From Streptoalloteichus hindustanus (GTDB lineage: Bacteria > Actinomycetota > Actinomycetes > Mycobacteriales > Pseudonocardiaceae), in assembly GCF_900129375.1 (NCBI RefSeq), contig NZ_FQVN01000009.1, positions 1 through 64,000 on the forward strand: DNA of 64,000 nucleotides, given 5' to 3'. Below, piece after piece: positions 59,013 to 64,000 of this stretch (its first letter is position 1; the number at the start of each line of letters is the position of its first letter). The translations under genes were made by a program, and so were the position numbers. The notes under the pieces were generated by a model. The model searched no databases and was not told where the DNA came from. It was given only the letters and a program-made list of their open reading frames with translations.

Positions 59013-59106
59013 CCCACCTCCTGCTGTCCGGCGCGGCCGGGACGCGCCCGGGGAGACCCCCGCGGTGCGTCCCGGCCACGTCATGGTCGTCGGGCGACCC
59101 GTCGGG

Positions 59107-60761
<1,655 letters not shown>

Positions 60762-60765
<4 letters not shown>

Positions 60766-62339
60766 GGGTTCCTCCTGTCCAGAGTGGACTCGTCGGCCGG
60801 GGTGGCGGCGGCGAGGTGCGGTTCGACGGCGGCCAGCAGCGCGCCGGACCGGACCAGCTCCTCGGCGGCGGCGATCTCCGGCGCGAGGTGTCGGTCGGAG
60901 CCGGGGCCGGCGACGCGCTCGCGCAGGGCGGCGACGGCGGCCGCGGTGGCCGGCGCCGGCCGCAGCGGGGCCCGCAGGTCCAGCGCCCTGGCCGCGGTGA
61001 GCAGCTCGACGGCCAGGACGGTGGTCATGCCGTCCAGGGCCCTGCGCAGCTTGCGCGCGGCGGACCAGCCCATCGAGACGTGGTCCTCCTGCATCGCCGA
61101 GCTCGGGATCGAGTCGACCGACGCGGGCGCCGCCAGCCGCTTGAGCTCGGAGACGATCGCCGCCTGGGTGTACTGCGCGATCATGTGCCCGGAGTCGACG
61201 CCCGGGTCCTCGGCGAGGAAGGCCGGCAGGCCGTGCGAGCGGGCGACGTCGAGCATCCGGTCGGTGCGGCGCTCGGCCATGCTCGCCACGTCCGCGACCG
61301 GGATGGCCAGGAAGTCGAGCACGTAGGCGACGGGCGCGCCGTGGAAGTTGCCGTTGGACTCCACCCGGCCGTCCGGCAGCACCACCGGGTTGTCCACGGC
61401 GGACGCCAGCTCGCGGTCGGCCACCGTCTCGGCGTGCGCGAGGGTGTCCCGGGCCGCGCCGTGCACCTGCGGCGCGCACCGCAGCGAGTAGGCGTCCTGG
61501 ACGCGGGTGCAGTCGGGGCCGCGGTGGCTGGCGACGATCCCGGAGCCGGCGAGCGCCGCGAACATCCGGGCCGCGGAGCGCGCCTGCCCGGGGTGCGGGC
61601 GCAGCGCATGGAGATCGGCCGCGAACGCGCGGTCGGTGCCCAGCAGCGCCTCGACGCTCATGGCGGCGGTGACGTCGGCGACGTCGAGCAGCGCGGCCAG
61701 GTCGGCGGCGGCCATCACGAGCATGCCCAGCATGCCGTCGGTGCCGTTGATGAGGGCCAGGCCCTCCTTCTCGGCCAGCCGGACGGGCTCGAGGCCGGCG
61801 GCGGCCAGCGCGTCGGCCGCCGGGACCCGCCGCCCCTCGGCGTCGACGACCTCGCCCTCGCCCATCAGCGCCAGCGCGATCGCCGACAGCGGGGCCAGGT
61901 CGCCGGAGCAGCCCAGCGAGCCGTACTCGTGCACCACCGGGACGATGCCGGCGTTGAGCATCCCGGCGAGGGCCAGCGCGGTCTCCGGTCGCACACCGGT
62001 GTGGCCGGTGGCCAACGTGCTCAGCCGGAGCAGCATGAGCGCCCGCACGACCTCGGGCTCGACGGCGGGACCGGCACCCGCGGCGTGCGAGCGCACGAGC
62101 GAGCGCTGCAGGGCGGCGCGCAGGTCCTGCGGGATGTGGCGGACGGCGAGCGCGCCGAACCCGGTGGAGACGCCGTAGGTGGGTCGTTCGCCCGCGGCCA
62201 GCGCCTCGACGTGCGCGCGGCTCGCGGCCAACGCCTCCAGCGCGGCGGGGGTGAGCTCGACCCGGGCGCCGCCGCGGGTTACCGCGAGCACCTGCTCGCG
62301 GCCCAGCGGCCCCGGACCGACGGGGACGGTCTGCTGCAT
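60762..62339 (-). CDS. hutH: Histidine ammonia-lyase
   Basis: This 525-aa enzyme deaminates histidine to urocanate with an MIO prosthetic group. YGVSTGFG at residues 55-61, [11 protein letters not shown], and [13 protein letters not shown] at 140-152 contain the cofactor-forming triad. The triad reads Cys144-Ser145-Gly146 rather than the usual Ala-Ser-Gly, which I recall from other actinobacterial HutH proteins. ASGE-like downstream blocks NNGNFHG and [12 protein letters not shown] are intact. The ATG at 62339 follows a GGATGGGG site. It is the first gene of the hut operon and is divergent from iclR. Confidence 0.96.
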
Positions 62340-62392
62340 GTCCCCATCCCAACCTGGGAGAGCCGCTGGCAGAAGCCCGGGTCGGGTGACAC

Positions 62393-62410
62393 TGTCTGCG
62401 ATATCAGACA
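62393..62410. promoter_or_regulatory. Candidate IclR operator between hutH and iclR
   Basis: TGTCTG (62393-62398) and CAGACA (62405-62410) are perfect inverted arms around CGATAT. The site lies between the divergent hut operon and its adjacent regulator gene, in the spacing expected for control of both. Confidence 0.65.
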
Positions 62411-62429
62411 TCACCCGGGAGGCCCGACG

Positions 62430-62519
62430 ATGTGCCAGCCCCAACCCCAGCCCCAACCCCAGTCCCAGTCCGGGTCCCAGTCCGGGTCCCGCGCGGCCGG
62501 GGAGCGAGCATGGGCCTGA
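62430..62519 (+). CDS. Gln-rich leader peptide ORF before iclR (29 aa)
   Basis: An ATG at 62430 follows GGGAGG by seven nt and opens a 29-codon frame starting MCQPQPQPQPQSQSGSQ and ending RAAGERAWA. Its stop lies 10 nt inside iclR, so its translation could couple to iclR expression. The Gln run comes from DNA repeats at 62439-62491. It may be a regulatory leader peptide or a chance frame in repetitive DNA. Confidence 0.4.
   Translation: MCQPQPQPQPQSQSGSQSGSRAAGERAWA
62439..62491 (+). repeat. Short tandem repeats in the iclR leader
   Basis: CCCCAACCCCAG occurs twice exactly (62439-62450, 62451-62462), followed by TCCCAG and two copies of TCCGGGTCCC. The array encodes the Gln/Ser-rich part of the leader ORF. 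Confidence 0.8.
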
Positions 62520-63319
62520 GCAGCGACGTCCCGGCCCTGCGGCGCGGACTGGCGGTGTTGCGCCTGCTGGCGAGCAAGGCGGGGCCGGTGTCGGCCGGCG
62601 CGATCGCCCGGGAGCTGGACCTCCCCAGGTCGACCACCTACCACCTGCTGTCGGAGCTGGCCGAGGCCGGTTTCGTGACGCACCTGCCCGAGGAGCGGCG
62701 GTACGGGCTGGGCGTGGCCGCCTTCGAGCTGGGCTCGGCGTACCTGCGGCACGACCCGCTGGAACGGCTGGCGCGCCCGCTGCTGCGGCGCCTGGTGGAC
62801 CGGGTGGAGCGGACCGCGCACCTGGGCGTGCTGCACGGCCCCGAGGCGCTCTACCTGGTGCGGGAGCAGCCGAGGCAGCCGCAGACGCTGGTGACCGACG
62901 TCGGCGTGCGCCTGCCGGCGCACCTGCCCGCCTCGGGCAGGGCGATGTTGGCGCACCTGCCGGCCGCGCAGGTGCGCGCCCTGTTCCCGGGCGCGGCGAG
63001 CTTCGTCGACCGGACCGGCCGCGGCCCCCGCGACCTCCCCGCCCTGCGCCGCCTGCTGACCGCGGAACGCCGCCGGGGGTGGGCGGTGGAGGACGGCTAC
63101 GTCACGGCCGGCTTCGCCTCGGTGGCGGCCCCGGTGTTCGACCACGGCGGCCGTCCCGTCGCGGCGATCAGCGTGACCTTCCGGCACGCGTGCGACCCCA
63201 CCGCGCCGCCGGGCGGTCCGGGACCGGAGTGCGGCGCCGAGTGGCCGGACCTGGCCACCGAGGTGCGCGCGGCGGCGACGGAGCTGACGGTTCGGATCGG
63301 GGGGAGTCCCGCGCCCTGA
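62510..63319 (+). CDS. IclR-family transcriptional regulator, probably of the hut operon
   Basis: This 269-aa regulator has a winged helix (LRRGLAVLRLLASKAGPVSAGAIARELDLPRSTTYHLLSEL, in blocks) and an IclR effector domain with LYLVREQPRQPQTLVTDVGVRLPAH and SGRAML. The ATG at 62510 has GGGGAG upstream. It is divergent from hutH across a 170-nt region with a perfect TGTCTG/CAGACA repeat. IclR proteins often sense pathway metabolites; urocanate or histidine is the natural candidate here. Its start is overlapped by the leader ORF. Confidence 0.9.
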   Translation: MGLSSDVPALRRGLAVLRLLASKAGPVSAGAIARELDLPRSTTYHLLSELAEAGFVTHLPEERRYGLGVAAFELGSAYLRHDPLERLARPLLRRLVDRVERTAHLGVLHGPEALYLVREQPRQPQTLVTDVGVRLPAHLPASGRAMLAHLPAAQVRALFPGAASFVDRTGRGPRDLPALRRLLTAERRRGWAVEDGYVTAGFASVAAPVFDHGGRPVAAISVTFRHACDPTAPPGGPGPECGAEWPDLATEVRAAATELTVRIGGSPAP

Positions 63320-63502
63320 GCCGTGTTGGCGGCCGTGTTCCACGCCGTTCCTGGGCCGCGTTCTCGGCGGCTTTGGGGCCGTGTTCCTGCCGTTTTCCGG
63401 GCATGCCGGAGCCCGGCCGCACGGCGCGCCAGGGGCAGCGCACGTGACGCCGGTGACCGAAGACGGGACCAGGGGGGCGGGAGGCAGTGGCCGCCCCGCG
63501 GC

Positions 63503-63847
63503 TCACCGTCGCTGGCGCTGGTCCCGCACCATGAGGGAGACCCCGCTGCCCATCACGAGCACGTACATGCCGGCGGCGAGGAAGATCGCCAGCTCCGCCG
63601 ACGCCGACAGCATGGAGCCCAGCAGCCCGACGCCGAGGCCGGGGATCACGCCGGCCATGGAGAGCTGCACCATGGCGGACGCGATGCTGCCGGGCGCGCG
63701 GACCGGCGCCTCGGACGTGGCGCGGACCCGACCGCCGCCGGGCAGTCGTACCTCCACCTCCTGCTTCTGCAGTTCGTAGAGGACGTCAGCGCGTCCTCCG
63801 GGGTCCCCCTCCGTCTGGGTGAGATCTGTTTCCACACCTTTGCTCAT
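63503..63847 (-). CDS. Small membrane protein of unknown function (114 aa)
   Basis: This 114-aa protein has a polar N-terminus (KGVETDLTQTEGDPGG) and two hydrophobic segments near residues 58-78 and 83-104, ending in the Arg-rich VRDQRQRR. I do not recognise the family. The ATG at 63847 has a possible GAGAGG 13 nt upstream. A GC-rich spacer separates it from iclR. It reads toward iclR and converges with it. Confidence 0.65.
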   Translation of the reverse strand: MSKGVETDLTQTEGDPGGRADVLYELQKQEVEVRLPGGGRVRATSEAPVRAPGSIASAMVQLSMAGVIPGLGVGLLGSMLSASAELAIFLAAGMYVLVMGSGVSLMVRDQRQRR

Positions 63848-64000
63848 TGCGGCTGGTCACCTCTCGGGTAGGGCCGTGACACCGCGTGTCCAAGTACTCC
63901 CCCTACGTCACAATAGCGGGTGATGTACAACACCCGTATGCGTATCACTCGTATGTTCTATGGGCAATCACTTGACCAAGTGCGAACAACGGTGCGAACC
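63848..64000. other. AT-richer right edge, likely a promoter region
   Basis: This stretch is clearly less GC-rich than the rest of the window. It contains short repeats: CGTATG occurs twice in 63935-63955, GTGCGAAC occurs twice near 63980-63998, and CACTT-GACC-AAGTG is a perfect palindrome at about 63969. It probably carries the promoter of the small membrane protein or a divergent gene beyond the edge. Confidence 0.45.

Overview
The window comes from a very high-GC actinomycete. GTG starts are common, nearly every third codon position is G or C, and the gene families are actinobacterial: DUF397/DUF5753 regulators, a fused E2-E1 2-oxoglutarate dehydrogenase, DUF6104, a Sfp-type PPTase, and a HutH-U-F-I pathway. 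The small-protein content and the many copies of the palindrome GTCCACNGTGGAC make me think of the Pseudonocardiales, but that placement is inference. I see no rRNA, tRNA, CRISPR array, transposase or integrase.

Layout. (1) 1-7240: iron acquisition for a catecholate siderophore. It has a partial dihydroxybenzoate dehydrogenase, a siderophore-binding lipoprotein, two FecCD permeases, an ATPase, an enterochelin-type esterase and a DAHP synthase that would feed chorismate to dihydroxybenzoate. Three iron boxes (390-408, 1837-1855, 7217-7235) tie them into one regulon. The NRPS genes presumably lie off the left edge; a Sfp-type PPTase lies at 17092. (2) 7377-13846: a GH13 alpha-glucosidase with palindromic operators, an M20 dipeptidase/PLP decarboxylase operon, a MarR regulator and a small orphan protein. 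(3) 13992-15918: an XRE/DUF5753 regulator followed by three DUF397 genes made by tandem duplication with an exact 349-bp period. (4) 16003-21649: housekeeping and mixed genes (RNase Z, PPTase, VOC/AraC pair, MenC, a membrane protein, a lipoprotein, a flavodoxin-like protein).

(5) 22065-29938: a compact class I lanthipeptide locus, the most interesting part of the window. It has a split LanB (elimination domain first, then glutamylation domain), two short precursor peptides of 46 and 56 aa with gap-free homologous leaders, a LanC cyclase and a convergent response regulator/histidine kinase pair. The first core ends in the Ser-x3-Cys-Thr-x2-Cys spacing of nisin rings A and B and almost nothing else. 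No dedicated transporter, protease or immunity gene is next to it.

(6) 30213-43741: accessory enzymes and membrane proteins (Gfo/Idh oxidoreductase, CutA, MpaB-like oxygenase, FAD monooxygenase plus a divergent MBL protein, two DUF202 proteins, a glycoside hydrolase, DUF418, TetR, a macrolide-type glycosyltransferase, two lineage-specific proteins). The FAD monooxygenase and glycosyltransferase promoters share GAGATACYTTGC. (7) 43841-49982: an ABC-2-type ATPase/permease pair, then a single 1320-aa polypeptide holding two fused ABC exporter halves with asymmetric nucleotide sites. (8) 50514-55246: kgd, DUF6104 and a MazF-like/RHH toxin-antitoxin pair. (9) 55328-63319: a complete histidine-utilisation operon, hutH-hutU-M20 amidohydrolase-hutF-hutI, divergent from an IclR regulator. 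The M20 enzyme sits where an N-formylglutamate deformylase is needed, and a Gln-rich 29-codon leader ORF precedes iclR. A small membrane protein closes the window.

All assignments are from reading motifs, gene order and spacing; no similarity search was run.
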